From assembly GCA_016785225.1 (NCBI GenBank), contig JAFBJZ010000880.1:2666001-2730000 (forward strand): DNA of 64,000 bases, given 5' to 3'. Every line of letters begins with the position of its first letter. The stretch's first letter is position 1. Below the pieces are notes generated by a model that searched no databases, was not told where the DNA came from, and was given only the letters and a program-made list of their open reading frames with translations. The translations under genes were made by a program, and so were the position numbers. Of the stretch, positions 12,884-27,600 are shown in pieces. Origin of the DNA: Psettodes erumei (taxonomy: Eukaryota > Chordata > Actinopteri > Pleuronectiformes > Psettodidae).

Positions 12884-15589
12884 GCCTTTACGTGCAGGTT
12901 AGCCAGCTGTTCTGTGGCTTATCTGTTCACAGTACAACAGCGGCCTATTTCACTCCCCCCGCAAATACAGAACAACGTGAACATCTGGCCACATTGGTCT
13001 GAAACAAGAAAAAGGCGGGGGAAAAAAGGGTTTTAAGATAGAAACTCACGTCGATGACCAACAGCAAGCTGTCTCGACAGGGCCGTCCTTTAAGGGGACC
13101 GAGAGACGCAGAGCTATTGGCGCTCGCAGCTGCACCACTCACTTTAACTGTTGCATCAAAGTCTTCTGAATAAAGCATGTGAACTTCACGTCCCAGCGAA
13201 ATAACTGCTTTCCAGGTTCAACGTGCTACCATCGCAACTAAAACATTAATCTGCATTTTTCCGCCGACTCGCTGTAGTTACATAAAAACATTGTGACATG
13301 AGGCAGACGGCCAAGTACACACTTAACGACCCAACACTTTTACCTGGCGTGCACACAACAAGGACGAGCGCTCCGCGACTCGGGACATTTGACAGGCCCT
13401 CTAACATCAGCAGAAGAGTTATGTAGCTCTCTTCATCTGTGCGAGGAGTGTTAAACACACATTCTGGGGATTAGCATGCCATGCGTCAATAAAATGCTAA
13501 TGTTTTCAAGCTAATGAGTCCCACTGAAATGTCCCAGTCCTGCGATGAGTCGCATTACTGTCTCCAAGTGATCTGAACATAACCCAATATGTCTCTTGCT
13601 GCATTTTATCTTAATAAAGAAGCTTATTTAATTATTGATATGAACGACGTGTCCACGTGACTTGATGCTGCTTCTCATGGATGAGAGCTAAAGGTGTGTT
13701 TAGACGTAACCCAGCTGGTTTTCTTGCTGTACTTCATAAGGAGTTATTCACCCATCTTTTTTTTTTTCTGAGAGTGCTTATGGGAAAAAAACACATGAAT
13801 AATGCAGCAGCACTCAGTGGCTGTGGTGGGCCTTAATGAGATTTTGGGAAGATTGTGCTTACTGAGTCATCCTGGGTGAGAGGAGAGTTGGAGGAGGAAA
13901 GCATGAAGGTGAGCTCGAGAGAGAGAGAGAGAGAGAGAAGCGTTTCAGGTACGCGCTCTAAGTCTTGCTTCTAATGCCAGCCGTGGCGGGGGATAGATGT
14001 AATTACAGAGGCACAGAAACAGAGACCTGGGGCTGGAGCACGGGCCGACTGGTTTCATCCTCACTTTTCCACAGGTTCTGCTTCAAAAACCAAACGCTGT
14101 ACTAGAGACCTACAAATGCTACTGTAGTAATGCAAAAAAAAAAATGTCACTACCCATGCACATTGGAAAGAGCTGCTGGTTCAATTCCTGTTGCAGAGTT
14201 TTCTTTCACTGATTTACAGTAACATGTATAATAGGCACGGCACATGACATTATATACTGGATACTGACTCGTGAGTCAATATACATACATAGGAGTCTCC
14301 AGACAAGAAAAAAAAGTAAAACTTAAATTCTGAGAAAAACATTTAGGTTCACTAGAGGTGACTTTCCAAGCGGGAACGCTGCTGTTCCAGTCACAGATCT
14401 TCCTCCTGTCCTCGGGAAGTCGGAGTTGAACTCGTTGACTCTGAGTCTGAACTGGTGCTGTCACTGTATTGAAAAAGGTGGGGGAAAAATATGTGCGCCA
14501 ATATGAACTGTTTTTGTGAGAGCAAACACACAGACAGCACTAATATTTACCGACACAGTTGTTCATCTTTTGTACTGTTGCTTCACCCAGGAGAGATTTA
14601 TACTCAAACCGCCAAACACCTAACATTGTCTATTCAGAGGATGAACGCGATATTTACTTCTGCACTTCTGGATACCCCGCGTAATTTTAATGGCTAAAGC
14701 TATTTAGATGGTTCTACCATATGAGGTGTCTTGCAAGATAATCATCATGCTGTATCAGTGTGTGCACAGCTGAAAGGGCTGCTTATTAGACGGGGCCCAG
14801 CTGAAAATTAGTCCAGAGCGTTGCCACGTAGGGCACAATAAATAATACATAATGTCATAGAAAATGCCCATAAGTCTCTGCAAACTGCAGCGACGACCTG
14901 GGCACTTTACCCTGAAAAAGAGCGAGCGCACTGCATCTCATCTCCGCTGCAGCCACACACGTCGTCGGACCGTGACGCCGCCGCTACCTGCTGCCGGGCT
15001 CGAAAGCTGATCCACGGGTCTGGCCGGGGAAGACGTCGTCACCTTCTCCAGCTGCAGATGCTGCGGTGATGTAATGGAGGAGTAACGGGTGCAACAGCAA
15101 TATTCTGCGCTGGCAAAGCGACACGCAGGCCACCTGCCAGAAATACCACTTTCTTCCTCTCTCCGCGTCGAGAGGCAGCTCGCCAGCACGAGATGGAGGC
15201 TCGTATTGTTGCTAATTAAGCCCTGTTGCATTTCTGCCGTACATCGCGTAGGTAAACTGGCTGTAGCTGGCGAAGGCGTAGTGATATTCCAGAACAAATA
15301 GTTGGGAGGGTTGAATTTTTTTTTTTTTTGGCCCGTGCAGGGACTACGCGCTGAACTGTTCTCTTGCAGGGCTGCAGAGGAGAAGTGCTAAATTTGTTCT
15401 TGAGACCGTGCCCGTACTGACTTTGCGAAAGCCCGTGAGGAGATCTATCGTGCTAATTATCTTTGTGGAGGTTTTTCTTCGCCAAGTAGTTTTTTTGGAC
15501 AGCAAACAGATCATGTACGTTAACACTTAAAATGATCTACATTCAAAATTGGAGGGAGAACAGGTTTGTGATAAATCAAGACAATTTTT
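12884..15589. other. Intronic sequence with simple repeats
   Basis: This block holds a (GA)n run at 13917-13938 and a GC-richer patch at about 14930-15290. Open frames on both strands in that patch resemble no known protein. Nothing else is recognised. Confidence 0.5.
13917..13938. repeat. (GA)n microsatellite
   Basis: Eleven uninterrupted GA units follow the sequence gagctc. Confidence 0.95.
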
Positions 15590-15940
15590 CATTTTAACTA
15601 AGTACATTTACTCATGTACTGAACTTAATTTCTACTTTGTAGTGCTTTATACAGTACTTTTATCCTACTACATTTCAGAGGGAAATATTGTACTTTTTTG
15701 CAAGTTGCTTTGTATATTGAAAATTTACATACAGCGATCAAATTAGCATCCACTTAGACATGGATATGATGCATTGTTACATGCATATATATTTATTATA
15801 TATCATATCAGCAATATTGATGTGTTAATAAATTCATGCAAATGAGTTTCATTTAAGTAAAAGTTGCTTCTACCTCCAGTGGAGTGTTTTAACACTGAGG
15901 TACTGCTTTATTTAAACAAGCCATCTGAGTACTGTACTCT
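15590..15940 (+). repeat. Dispersed repeat rich in AAGTACTTTTACT-like words
   Basis: Blocks aagtacatttactcatgtac, actacatttcagagggaaat, attgtactttttt, tatgatgcattgttaca, gtggagtgttttaacactga and gccatctgagtactgtac come in the order of an abundant percomorph repeat built around variants of AAGTACTTTTACT. It spans nearly the whole unit, so this is probably a near-complete but old copy. The open frame that crosses its start (15549-15746) is a by-product of the repeat. Confidence 0.7.
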
Positions 15941-18900
15941 GCTGATACTGTAAATGGACCACGTTGCTGGATTGTTAAGGTGATTGACAGCAGCATTCCA
16001 CAACAAGACACGCACATTCTGCAACCTGAGGTGTGTCCTCCTGCAGGCGTCTCCTCTCTTTCCATCAAAAATCTGAGTTCGACTTTAGCAAAATGTTCCA
16101 ACTCCCCCCCTCAGATGTAGTTCGCAGACAGTGCACTGGCAGTTTTGGGTTTTTTTTTGGTGGATGGAAGATTCAAATTATTAAATTATAAAAACTGAGA
16201 TGCAGGGCGCAAAGTGCAGTTAAGTGCTTGGTGGTATATTTGTGGGCGGAGGCGTGCGGCACACCTGGGGCTCACATCACATGGAAACAGGGTGGAATTG
16301 GGTGGAAATCCATTATCATATATTATTAGTTGGGTGGGGGGTGTCAAGGGACGGTGGTGATCGTGGCCCTGTCCCCTGCAAATTATCATTATTCATATAC
16401 TTCTAAGATCTATTCCTAAATATGTCTTGGTTACAGTGTAATCGCTTGCTGGATTGTGTTCAGGCAAGGAAGTTGGGTTTTTTTTAGTTAGTTTTTTGCC
16501 TGTGAGCAATTTAATTCAGAAGTTCACCATCAACATATTTATGACTTGCCGAAAACATAAATGAACAACATATCTTCGTTACGTGAATAGACAATGTAAT
16601 CCAGTTGCACATCTGTCATTTAAAACATACTTAGTGTTGTAATTGGAGTGTTTAGGACAGTTTCTCCCAAGAGGAAGCTAATATTATTCCAATTTCTGTT
16701 TGCACTGCAGTGAAAACACAGTCCGGTCAAGGTTCTGCTCTTCCATCGTTGTTTGTGCAGCAGCTTCACAACAGCATGGTGCTGGTTTTGATGGATTTAA
16801 TCACGGTAGCCTGAATAATCTGGTGCGCGGTACGTATTCCCACTCTGACAATGCGCATTACTCAAAATTAGAGACTGCAGATGGAGCGCGCACCTGCCTG
16901 CTGTAAGGAAAGTTAATCGCTGGATTAAAGGAGGAGGCCTTCAAACACGCAAGCTGCTGGGCAGAGAGGTGCTTTAAAGACTCAAACATTAATCCCCTCC
17001 TTGCAGCGTTGCCATAAATTATGATAAAACGTAAAATTTTTAGTCAATTTGATATGGCTCGCTCAAGGGCACTTCAATAGTAGACGTGTGACGGATGTCT
17101 GTTGATGCCCTGGGTAGCCTGAATGGGCAGAATCTAATCGCCCTGCTCAACTTGCATCTGATTGGTTGGCAGAGCTGCTCTTTAGTCACGGCTCTTTTAT
17201 ATAGAACGCTAATGTAAGCAAGTTTGTAAATTAACTTTGGACATGGGCCCCAACTTATTGAAATAGCTTTGTATAATGTACATGAATCACCACATTGGTT
17301 AGCTGTATTTAGTAGTTTACGTGGCTAGAAAGTTATTTCTGGCAGTGAATTTTAGGTTGTTGTTTTTTTAATGTGAAACATTGAAGTTATAAGCATTTAA
17401 TGAACCCCAGAGCACTGAAAAACCATATTGCGCATTGGGGGAAATGCCACATAAATGACACAATGTGTTAGCACAAAGATGGAGACCTCTCTTTCCACTG
17501 GCAGTGAGAGTTTGTTAAAATGATGCTAATTACTGGTGAATCAGAAGACATAGCTGAGGTGGGGGTCAGTCTGTGATGGGCTTATGTGTGAGTTTAAATG
17601 TCTGCGTCAACTCCCCACACAATAGATTATAGATTCTGCAATGATTATTTTAGGAAGGTCAGGTATCATTAAAATGTTTCACACACAACAAATCAACCAG
17701 CAGTAGTCAGGCATGATTACCCTCGTTTTATAGAGGGTGTGTCAGAAGGATCCTGTCTGCAGTCCTGTGTGTGAGGATGTGCAGCACTGTTCCCTACAGA
17801 TGCCCAGGTCTTCCCCCTTCTTTAGATTTAGATGTAATTAAAGAAAACCCGATTCCACCTATTACTCTCGACTAATAGCACCGGGACTGCGGGACATGTC
17901 AAGCATCAGCACACAAATGTCTGGTGGCATACTATCAGCGCCCAGATTTCATTGACTTAATGGTTCCAAAATGAAAAACAGGCCTTGGCTGGTTTCTTCA
18001 TTACAGCCATTTACATCCTCTTCGATTTGTTAGGTTTTCCTTCTCTCGACATGTCCGCTCATTCATTCACGCATTCAGTCATTCATCTTTTTTTGCTGGC
18101 ATTGTAGAAAATGTCAAGTAAAAAGTTGGAGTATGTTTTCTGTTTTGTTCAGTGTATCTTTTCAGCAGAAATCTAATCTTGGCTCTGCCTTTTCAGCTCC
18201 TGGATTCATTCCTGAATCTGAAACCCTCAAAAGAGAAGTGTGATGCTGGAAAGTGTTTCCGTGCTGCAGCCACGGTCTTTGGCATGACACTGCTGACATA
18301 AACAATCATATTAAAGTGAATTCTTCTTAAACATTTATTCTTTAAAGAAAAAGTTTTGAATGTTGAGCTCTGCTGCAGCTCTGGCTCAAGTGGGTGGTCT
18401 AGCTGGTCATTCACATTTTGCCCTCTATTGATTGGTCAGTGTCAGACAAAAGCGACGCACAGACGTTTTCTGCGTTAGATCGCATTGCAAATGCCTGCAG
18501 GTTTCCTGCGAATTTCCACCAGCCTGAAATCTTCATAATAGCAAACATCTCATGTTCCAGAAAACTCATGAATATCATCTCTTTGCACTGTTTTATTTGG
18601 AAATGAATGGGAAAGAATCAACGTTGCCGACCGTGTTTGAGCCTGATTACGTTTCGCTTTGCTCCCCTGCTCCTGAATGGTTTGTTGTGCACCCTCTCCC
18701 TGTAATCCACCCTCTTTGTGATTGCATTTGTTTTCTATCGCCACCGTTTAGGAGCCAGAAACATGTGCCAGGATTCATCATTTGTTATAAGAGCGATGCC
18801 ACTTCATATAGCTTTGCGTATGTCCGCATATTTATGTGTTTCCTTGCCTTGTGCTTCACATCCCGATTGCGCTGGGAGTTAAGAGGGCAATGTGATGGGG

Positions 18901-21900
18901 GCCGACATCAGCATCAGCACTGCTGCGCTGTGAGAGCACTCGAGGGGTCTGCAGGGAGGCCAGCCAGGACGCAGGAGTCAGAACGTGGCTGCAAGATTAA
19001 CTTTAACCAAGGTAGAGACCCTCTGAGACCCAGATTTTCCCACCTCAAAATGAGGCAAAGCTGTTCCCTCGACTGTGATCTACTGAACCTGAATTTTGTA
19101 GTTGAACAGGAAAATAAATGTGCCAGATCCAAAGCAGTTGTGCACAGCCCTGCTGCATCTGCTGGCGGCACCAGACGCTGGTTAGATGCTACTTGGACAT
19201 TTTCAAATTTAGCATTAAAGGGAATCTGGAATGGAAAAATATATATAGTTAATAAATAGTACTCACAAGAAATCGTATACAGATTGTTTGGACATGTTTC
19301 AGATGCTTGAACGCTGCATATTGAAATAGTAGACATATTGGAAAAAAGAAAAACCATACCACCTTATTAAAAAAGCCCTGCAATACATATAAGCTCCTCC
19401 GAGGCAGTCATGTTCAGTTTTTGTTGATAATGTGTCAGCATCAGATTTGACAGTGCATGTACGGAGTTCTCAAAGTTTCATGCACCAGTGATCAAAACAA
19501 ACATCATTCCTCTCGAGTCGTCTCTCATTAGTTTCTGTTTGAGGTGTTTGCTTCTGGCTTGTTTAATAAGTAGTAAAATAAGGTGGTCCGGCTTCCCATC
19601 TACTGATGCATTTTGTGCAGATTGGAGAGGATTGGATGTGAACGTAACCTCACTGGTCTTTATGATGCAGTGAAGAGCTCTATTTTGCTGGGGTTTTTTT
19701 AAAAAAAAGTTTAATATCTACAATACAGTATGTATTTTTCCATGCGTAGTGTCACTGCGTTTGATCGTCACAGCAATACCCCGCCCAGTTTCTGCAATAA
19801 TTGTGTTAATGTGGGCTGTTCTCTGTATTATGGTGCCTCCTATAGTTAGATTTATACAGTGAGCGTTCCACCAGTGCCAGAGACAACGCGCACATTTCTG
19901 CATGACTCACTGTCAGGCTTGACAAATTCACCACACCTTTTTAAGCCATGTGCAACATGCTTTTAATAACCAGCACTAATTATCTCATGAATCATCGCGC
20001 TCTACGCCGTTTTTTTACCGTCACCCTGGATTGAGTCCACTGTTGCAGTTATCGACAGCGTTGCATTTAACCCTTCTAAAATAGTCACCGCCAACGTGGT
20101 TTCTGTACATGCAGCGTCACGGCGTGCTGTCTTGAAAATGAAATCCCGTTAACGGACGCACACGGGATTCAGCGGACCTACTTGGTGTAACGGCGAGTGT
20201 AAGGATACGGCGGACATGGCACACGGGTTAGTCCAAGAGCCGGAAGACAGCGACGGTTTTTAAAATGAGAAATGAATAACACTAACTGATGTGGCAGGTG
20301 CTGTTTCAAGAAACAAAGCAGCCTCGCTGAGCAGTAAACATATTGCTCTTGTATGACAACTTAAAGTAGCTTTTAAGATACCAGCCACCGCCATGATGAA
20401 GTGCGTGACATTTAAGAGGCTCAGTGAAGCTGGATTATCACTATGTGTAGGATGAATTCCTTCCTGGACTCCACATTGCTTATTACTGTGACCAGCGTAG
20501 GCCGTAATAATAAGAAACATAAATAAATGGTAAAACAAAAAACGTGGTATCTCATGTTGTGCTGCTAAAATCCGACCCACATTTTCCAAGTGGCACAATG
20601 GCCTCACCAACTGCTATGAGCTATGACAGGCGGTGACCCAGGATCAGATGAATCACTGCATCACCATCAACTCCTCTGCCAATGACACAGGAGGAGAAAT
20701 CTGGGTTCTGTAGGAGATACTTTATTCTTTGGCCAGATTATATCCTCACGTACTTCTGGATTTTATGGTAATCGCTGATGTGAACCTGTGATTAAAATAT
20801 TCGGATTCTCACATACCAATTTTTTTCTCCCCTCATGGCTACTGTATATCCCACGTCCTTCAACTTCTCTGGCCGTCCACCTGATCGATGACTTTGCCGA
20901 GGTGTTCGCAGGTGGTCTCTCGTTCTGGAGCCCTCGCCCAGTTTTTCACACAGAGCAAATGTCAGTCTGTATTTAGCCCCAGGATAGCACTAACCTATGC
21001 TAAGCTACGCTAACCGTCTGGCTGTAGCTACATTGTTAATGCCCAGGCGTGAGGCTGGTGATGGATGAGTATGTGAAGACATGAGAGAGCACTTGACCTC
21101 GCTGGATCGTAGCCCAGCTGACTCACCTGCGATGCATGTGAATTGTACGACGGGGGGGGGTCGCGTGTACTCCATTGCTGTGAAACAGCAGCCGCTGCTG
21201 CACTAAAATGCCACCACAGGGGCCTCAGAATCCTGTGAAGAAGACAAGTTAGCAGCGCGCCGTCATCTCCCGCAGCCACGTCGCAAACGCGTGCCATGTT
21301 GAGAATCGCGCTACAAGGGTGCTAATGATGATGGCGATCGTGGCCCGTAACCAGAGGCGAGTGCAGCTATTCTTAGCCGCCGCACTTCTTATTTAGAGGG
21401 AGAGGAACATGTCATTGCCGTCTGTTCTCTTTTCCTCACTTCATTAATCTGTTCATTTATTCAGCGGACTACTCCTAATCTCATTCCTGTCTCGCTCATT
21501 CATCATACTCCTCCCCTCGGCGTCTCTCCCTGTGGTTGAACAGCGGTCCCTGATATCACTCATCGCCAACGATGAAAAGAATAACTTGTACCTCTGTAAC
21601 TGGGTCCATCAATCTGCCTGTTTATCTTGCCTCAGCTTTTGGCCCCGCCTACCTTTACCTTTCTTAGGTACCGTGTATTCTTAGTGAGTATTTTGACCGC
21701 TGCAGACCACGTGAATCTGAAAGAAAAATCTTGGCAGGGAAAAGTGAGTCTGCACACAAGTGTGAAAGTATTTCAAGATGCCCACCGTGATCATTTACAG
21801 AGCACAGGTCTGTTGTAAAAGAAAGTCTTTCGATCTTTGCTGATCCAATGTTTATGATCACAGTTTGTCTGACAACGTTCGACTTTTTTTTTTTTGTCAA

Positions 21901-24439
21901 AGAACCTGTATGATCCAAACAAGTCTCAGCTGCGCCCACCCATTGGTCGTGGGAGACTTTGAGTGGGTCGTCAGGGGGTTTACGTCGCCGTGGTAACATG
22001 TTCATGAAACACCTGTTTATTTACACATCCAACATTATCATGCATTTGCAGTCACGTTCCGAGCCACAAGGCCAATATTATGTTCAGGTCTCCACCAAGT
22101 TGGTAGAATGGAGATGATGCTAATAAGAACGGTAAGACACAACCAAAACCACTCAGTGATGCTCTGTGAGTTTGTGGCGTCTTTTCACCCATCATTGATT
22201 ATAGCCAATTTAATTGTAAATCTTAAAATAACTCAGGCCTGTTCATTTTACCTTGTCATAATAGTGGGGAGAAGATTGTAGAATTTGGTGTTTTTCTTTG
22301 AAAAAAAACCCTAGTAATTGTAGCTTTGTGTTATAGACTAAACCACTGAGTCAACAAAAAGTATCCTGCAGAAAATCTTCTCATGTTACAGTATATTTTC
22401 CTTTTGTCCAAGCATTTGAATTTGAGGTCTGTGCACAATCTCTGGAGTCAACACTCTGCTCCTCCTCGGTGTTGAGGTAGGAGCGGAGCAGCTTCAGTGT
22501 TGAGGGCCACAGTCCTGATGAAAACTTAATGGTCTTCCGCAACCACTTGAAGCTGCAGTTGTTTCAAGCAGTGGAAGCGGCAAGAGGCTGGCACATAAGG
22601 TACCGCAGGCCGACTGTTACTACACTGCATAGTTGATATTGTGAATGTGTAGTTTTCCTTTTTTTCCCCCTTGTTCTTATCTTTGGATGGCTTCATATGA
22701 GAAGTCCACCAACCTGCCATCTTATTTATTTATGTAGTTTACCATTGATTCTGGCAGGCAAAGAGCTCAAAGGCAAATTCTATTACTTTCATCCCTAACT
22801 GTATTTGAATTGACCAATAACAAATGGCATACACTGTAAAACAGTCACAGCAACATTCCACTCTGGGTATAAGAAGCAACGTAAAGTTATTCCTTGAGAG
22901 GGTCTGCTTGTCTGCATTTTAACACCGATGCACTTTGTAATCCAGGCACTTCTCGGGACAGTGCTGGTGAGTCGCTCCTATGAGCGCTAGATTGTCCTGC
23001 TGTCTCCAGTCCTGGCATCACGTCATGCTTTCCACTCAGTCCAAACTTCCGGATAATTTGCCAAGCCAAGCCAAGGAGCACAGAGAGACGCAGAACATCT
23101 TAAGCAATCCTCAAGGCCACGTTGACAAATGAGATCTGGGCCTCGCTGTCAGCCCCCAGTGGACTCAGCTGACATGCTGTCAGAGAGAGTTGTGTCTTCC
23201 TCCTTTCCCTGTCTGTCATTTGCGTCTCTGTGCCTTGCTTCAGTGCTGCCCGGGCAGAAGGGTCCGCGCGGACCTTAATGTGTATTGCCAGTCAGACCTA
23301 ACTGAAGTCGGAGCAGTGGATTGGATGATCGGAAAATAACCGTGCAAGAGATACTATGAACAGAGACCAGGTCACTGTCCCCACTGTTCACACCCCCACT
23401 CGCCAAAGGTACAATAGCCCATTTTACTAGGATTGGTACTTTAAGAATAGCGGTGATGTAATAAGAGCCCTGTTTCCTGTGAGCTGCACTCCCTGCAGAC
23501 ATAGTGCGTGTGTTGGTAGTTTTCATGGCGACAACATAGCTAACTTAGCAACATGGCAAACATTACTACGTGTGAATGACCCATTCGGGCTGGTAACTTC
23601 ACCGCAACTTGCAAGCTTCCAAAAGAATCAGGCTTCCACACACTGCAGATCTACAGCACATCACTTCCTAATCAGTCACAACCAAGCCCACAACAATATG
23701 AAGTCTCTTATAAGCCCCATGAGTCCTGACCAATACCCGCTTCAATTTAGCCTCAGACTGACTAATTGAAAAGTATCTGAGAACATATGTGATCTAAGGC
23801 AGTCTGTGTATCAGACTCGTGCAGCTTGTATTTGTTGACAGTGGTGTTCAAAGGTCATTAAGAGCGAGGCCAACTATTAACTTACGTTTCGCCTTTTTAT
23901 TTGTCTTCAGGAACACCTCCTCCCAGGCCACGTTAAGAGCCACGTTTCTGCGTCTCCATATAAACCCTCAAAATAAATCAGCCTGCGTTTATTATTACAG
24001 AAATCCATTAATCATTGAGTGGGTTTTGGTAACTCGGTGCCCTCATTGGCTGTATTTAGAAGCCAGGGCTATTTCAGAGCCAGCACTTACGCAGCTGGTA
24101 TTAAAATTGAATAATTCAAGGGAAGGAGGGAGGAGCGGAAAGGAAAATGGATTGAAGAAATAGCTTTTTTTTTATGCACCACTTCTTTTCCCATGATATT
24201 GATGGGTCTCATCTGAGCCTTTCACCAACATTAAATTTGTTGGAGATTTTTCATTCATGAAATTTCAATATGGATATTTTCAAATCCTGCTTGGCAGGGA
24301 TACAATGTGTTTACTTCACGTTTGTGAATGATGGTAATCATTTCATCAGTTTCATCACAATTCATCTTATTTTTAAAAGATGGAAATTGAATTTGTGTAT
24401 GTAAAAATTACTGTAAACCAGTGGCTGTGATGTATTAAG
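15941..24439. other. Intronic sequence, mostly unique
   Basis: The longest open frame upstream of KCNK9 (18552-19259, 235 codons, + strand) lies here but resembles no protein, lacks a plausible start context and is overlapped by another open frame on the opposite strand. A G10 run lies near 21151-21160. A short fragment at 20990-21035 resembles the repeat at 32595-32765. The rest shows nothing I can name. Confidence 0.45.
20990..21035 (+). repeat. Short fragment of a dispersed fish repeat
   Basis: The words tatgctaagctacgctaacc and ctggctgtagctac match the middle of the repeat present at 32595-32765 (tatgctaatctaagcagccgctaacc). It is too short for a firm call. Confidence 0.35.
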
Positions 24440-24455
24440 TTGCTTTCAGAAACGA

Positions 24456-24645
24456 GTGGTTGCCGCCACCACCGCCATGCTTCTCAGTGTAAAGGTCGGC
24501 AGCGGCGAGGAGAGGGAGAGTGGCCGCCGCTGTCACAAGCGCGCAAGGCTCTGTGCCGCTGCCATCGGAGTTCACGTCGGGTCAACTTTTTCAACTTGCC
24601 GCCGCGGCTCGCTGCGTGTCCATGGCAACGGCGGAAACTACAGTG
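24456..24645. promoter_or_regulatory. CpG-dense intronic islet (possible promoter or enhancer)
   Basis: About 190 bases are rich in GCCGCC/GGCGGC words (gccgccaccaccgccatg, ggccgccgctgtcac, ttgccgccgcggctcgctgc) and end with tccatggcaacggcgg, which resembles half of an RFX X-box. The flanks are A/T-rich. Open frames in two + frames result from GC content and match no known protein. The trinucleotide-rich composition could also reflect a decayed GCC-type simple repeat. Confidence 0.35.
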
Positions 24646-27600
24646 AGGGACAGGGTACAGGTTGTTCAGGATAACAGTCAGTTCCCTGAATAACTCCCTT
24701 CTGAAACAGCATCAGCACCACACCTGATTATCCGGTTACTGCTAATCGCTCCCCCAGTTCTCAACCACAATCCACTGTGCTGGGTTGTGAGATGAGGTTC
24801 TACAGTATAGCTGCAGTCTGGGCTGCAGGGTGGTGGGATGGGAGACATAAATGCATCCTGCTGCCACCAGTTCAAAACAGCTCGCTCTCTGCAAACAGCT
24901 TCAGAGGTAACATTGTAATGCAGTCTGGTTTAGGCCTCCTCATTCGACAAGCCGGGCTTAAATATGTATAGAAATTAATTATCCTCATCAAATTCCCAAA
25001 ATAAAGACCTCAAGTGTTTTGGACGATGGCACTTCATCATCAGGTTGTGCCTGATGTGCTGATCTTGAACCTCATCAGTGACGCAGTCCCTGCTCTACCT
25101 CTTAATTATATCAAAACAGGGCAATCCTGCTCTGTGTAATTAGGCAGCGGCTGAGAGCCCCCGAGGTCTTTCTCGAGCCTCCTGTACCACTGCATCTGAT
25201 ATTCACTCCTTAACAACGTTTTGCTAACCTTCTTTTGACATTTAGACAATAAAGTTCTGACCAGAGGACGCCCGCACGAGCTCGCCCGGCCTGGTAAAAC
25301 CTCCTCGAGCTTCGAGCGACATATTGTCCTGTCTTCACTGCAGTATCAATGGACCTTTTGCATTTATTCAGCAGTCACGTCATCGATGCCAGGGATCACC
25401 GGGGAAAGCAGGTCTTTGATGATTTCAGTGATAGAGCGGATAGACTGTGGTCTGGTACTCCTTTTGATCGCTTTGATAGAATAAGAAATGCCATGAGAGT
25501 AAGTGTAATGGTTTCAGTCTTTTTAAGAGCAGATGGTTGTAGCCACCTGTTACAACAACCCTGTCTGAGAGATTACAGTCATAAAGAACTGTTGGCAGCA
25601 AACAAACATATTGGAAGGAATATCAGCTGTAGCAAGGCTAATGTTTCAACATAAATCATGTCTTCATAAGCTCTGAGAAGACAGACTTGATGTGGAAACC
25701 TTCATGACCCCACCTTAATGAAAGTATTACAGCATGCTCCAGATCTCATCGTCCCAGATCCTGCTTCAGACAACTGAAAAATAGGGTCACGTCCTGAGCT
25801 TTTGTCACCTTGGAAACAGCAGTTGAGAAAACAAACTCAGACGAGGGTCCATTTAGCAGCTGCTCAGTGACATGATATGACTGAAAGCTCAGGAAAAGAT
25901 ACTAAATAATATTTCCCCACATCCCTTTTATTGCTAAAACTAATCTGACTGAAATCTAAAACACATCAGTCTTCTGGTTTCACCCGCATCCTGACCAGTG
26001 CTCTGTCACCAGAGCTTTACATCCACCAAGAAATCTCTCCTCACAAACTAGCATTGTAATCTGACTGAAAAGAGCAAGTCAACACCTTCACCAAGATGTA
26101 CAGCTTCAAAAAAATGACCATCAGGCTGAAACCTCTCTGTCAGTCCCCACAAATTGAACATAATGAGCTTTACAAATGTCACATTTATTGCGGGGCTGTT
26201 GGATTGCATTGGATTGCATTACCTTGCGCAGGTGTAGAGCAGCGGCCATAACAACCTCCTATTTGCTTTAACACCGGTTTAGCCCGTGCACAGATGGGAA
26301 ATAAATAGCCAGGTGTTGAGGGATAGATTAATATTTATTCAGCTTCGGGTGAAAACTCTTGCTTCGTGAGACCTTGTAGCAGTTCTGTTCTGCATTTATC
26401 CACTGGATAAGTTTTAACAACAAGGACAAGAGGGTCGGCCGCGCTACTGTATAATACATGTTGAGATTAACCTTGGGATTTATTCATTTACACATCATCA
26501 TTCTTTCATCACCCAGCTGAGGGCATCACTTCGGTTACTGACCAGATGTAGCTCCAGTTTGGAAGCTTTTCATACCAGTTAAATGAGTAAAGTCACATTC
26601 TTGAAAACTGACCTCACATGTCAGAAATGACATACATTGCATTTATGTTCATATTCATTTACTCCCAACATATGTGTTTGGGGTCAGCACGTGGGGGATG
26701 AGGTTGGTTATATACTGTCAGCAACATGCAACTGTGTTTTTAATCTTTGTGATTTCAGTCCTGCATTGAAAACCAGTATACAGAGAGAAGGTTACAGAAG
26801 GTAAATGCAGAAAAATGTAGACCATGAATCTAACGGGGGGAAAAAAAGTTTTTCAGCCACAAATGACTGGAAGCTGGACGGCTCGGTCGCTGTTCGCTAC
26901 AGACTTAACATTTTAATGGCTGCAGGGGAGAGTTACACATCACTGTTTTATTTCCAAAAACCTTAGGTCTGTGGAATTTCCAGCTCATTTTGAAAAGGGC
27001 CAGTTTCTTTCATCAAGAAGAAAACTTTTTTTTTTTGCAAGTTATACAAATTTGGACGTGTCCTGCGAAGCACTGCTGTGTGGCTAAGTGTGAAAGTCTT
27101 ATTAACCCGGGGACATTTATTACACCCTTGGCTGTCTCTTGATGACCTGCTTGATGACCTGTAGAGCGATTTCACTCCACTTATCTACCACAGAGATAAT
27201 TGATCGCCCCCAGCATTCATTTTTTTTTTTTTTACCATTTTAAATTCTCATTAAGTTCTGGTTTAATTTTATATAATTGACTGTTGTTACTAAACGCAAT
27301 AGAATTGAATGTCTTTTTCAGCTTTTTTTCTAGCCATGGCTAAATCTAGTGTAAAAGAAAGTAATGTCTTGCAGTTTTTCATGTGCCACAGCAGATTGCT
27401 GGGATAAACAGAAATGGGTACGAGTTCAGGGAAGTGCAGTACAAACACTGCAACCGTGAGAACTTGGCACCAAAGTAGATTTTGCAGCATACCGCTCTTT
27501 AAAAATCAAATCAGACTTGAGTGGTCACCTCAATCAGATCATTGGTTGTTCAAGTTTTACATATGAACTTTTTTTTGAGATACTTAATAAGCTCGAATTG

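Noticed and set aside
18552..19259. A 235-codon open frame on the + strand, long for intronic DNA
   Set aside because: It resembles no protein, includes low-information stretches, is overlapped by a long open frame on the other strand and has no supported splice or promoter context.
24997..25080. Possible hammerhead-ribozyme-like core (ctgatga on the - strand)
   Set aside because: The conserved GAAA core is not in place, and stems I and III could not be drawn.
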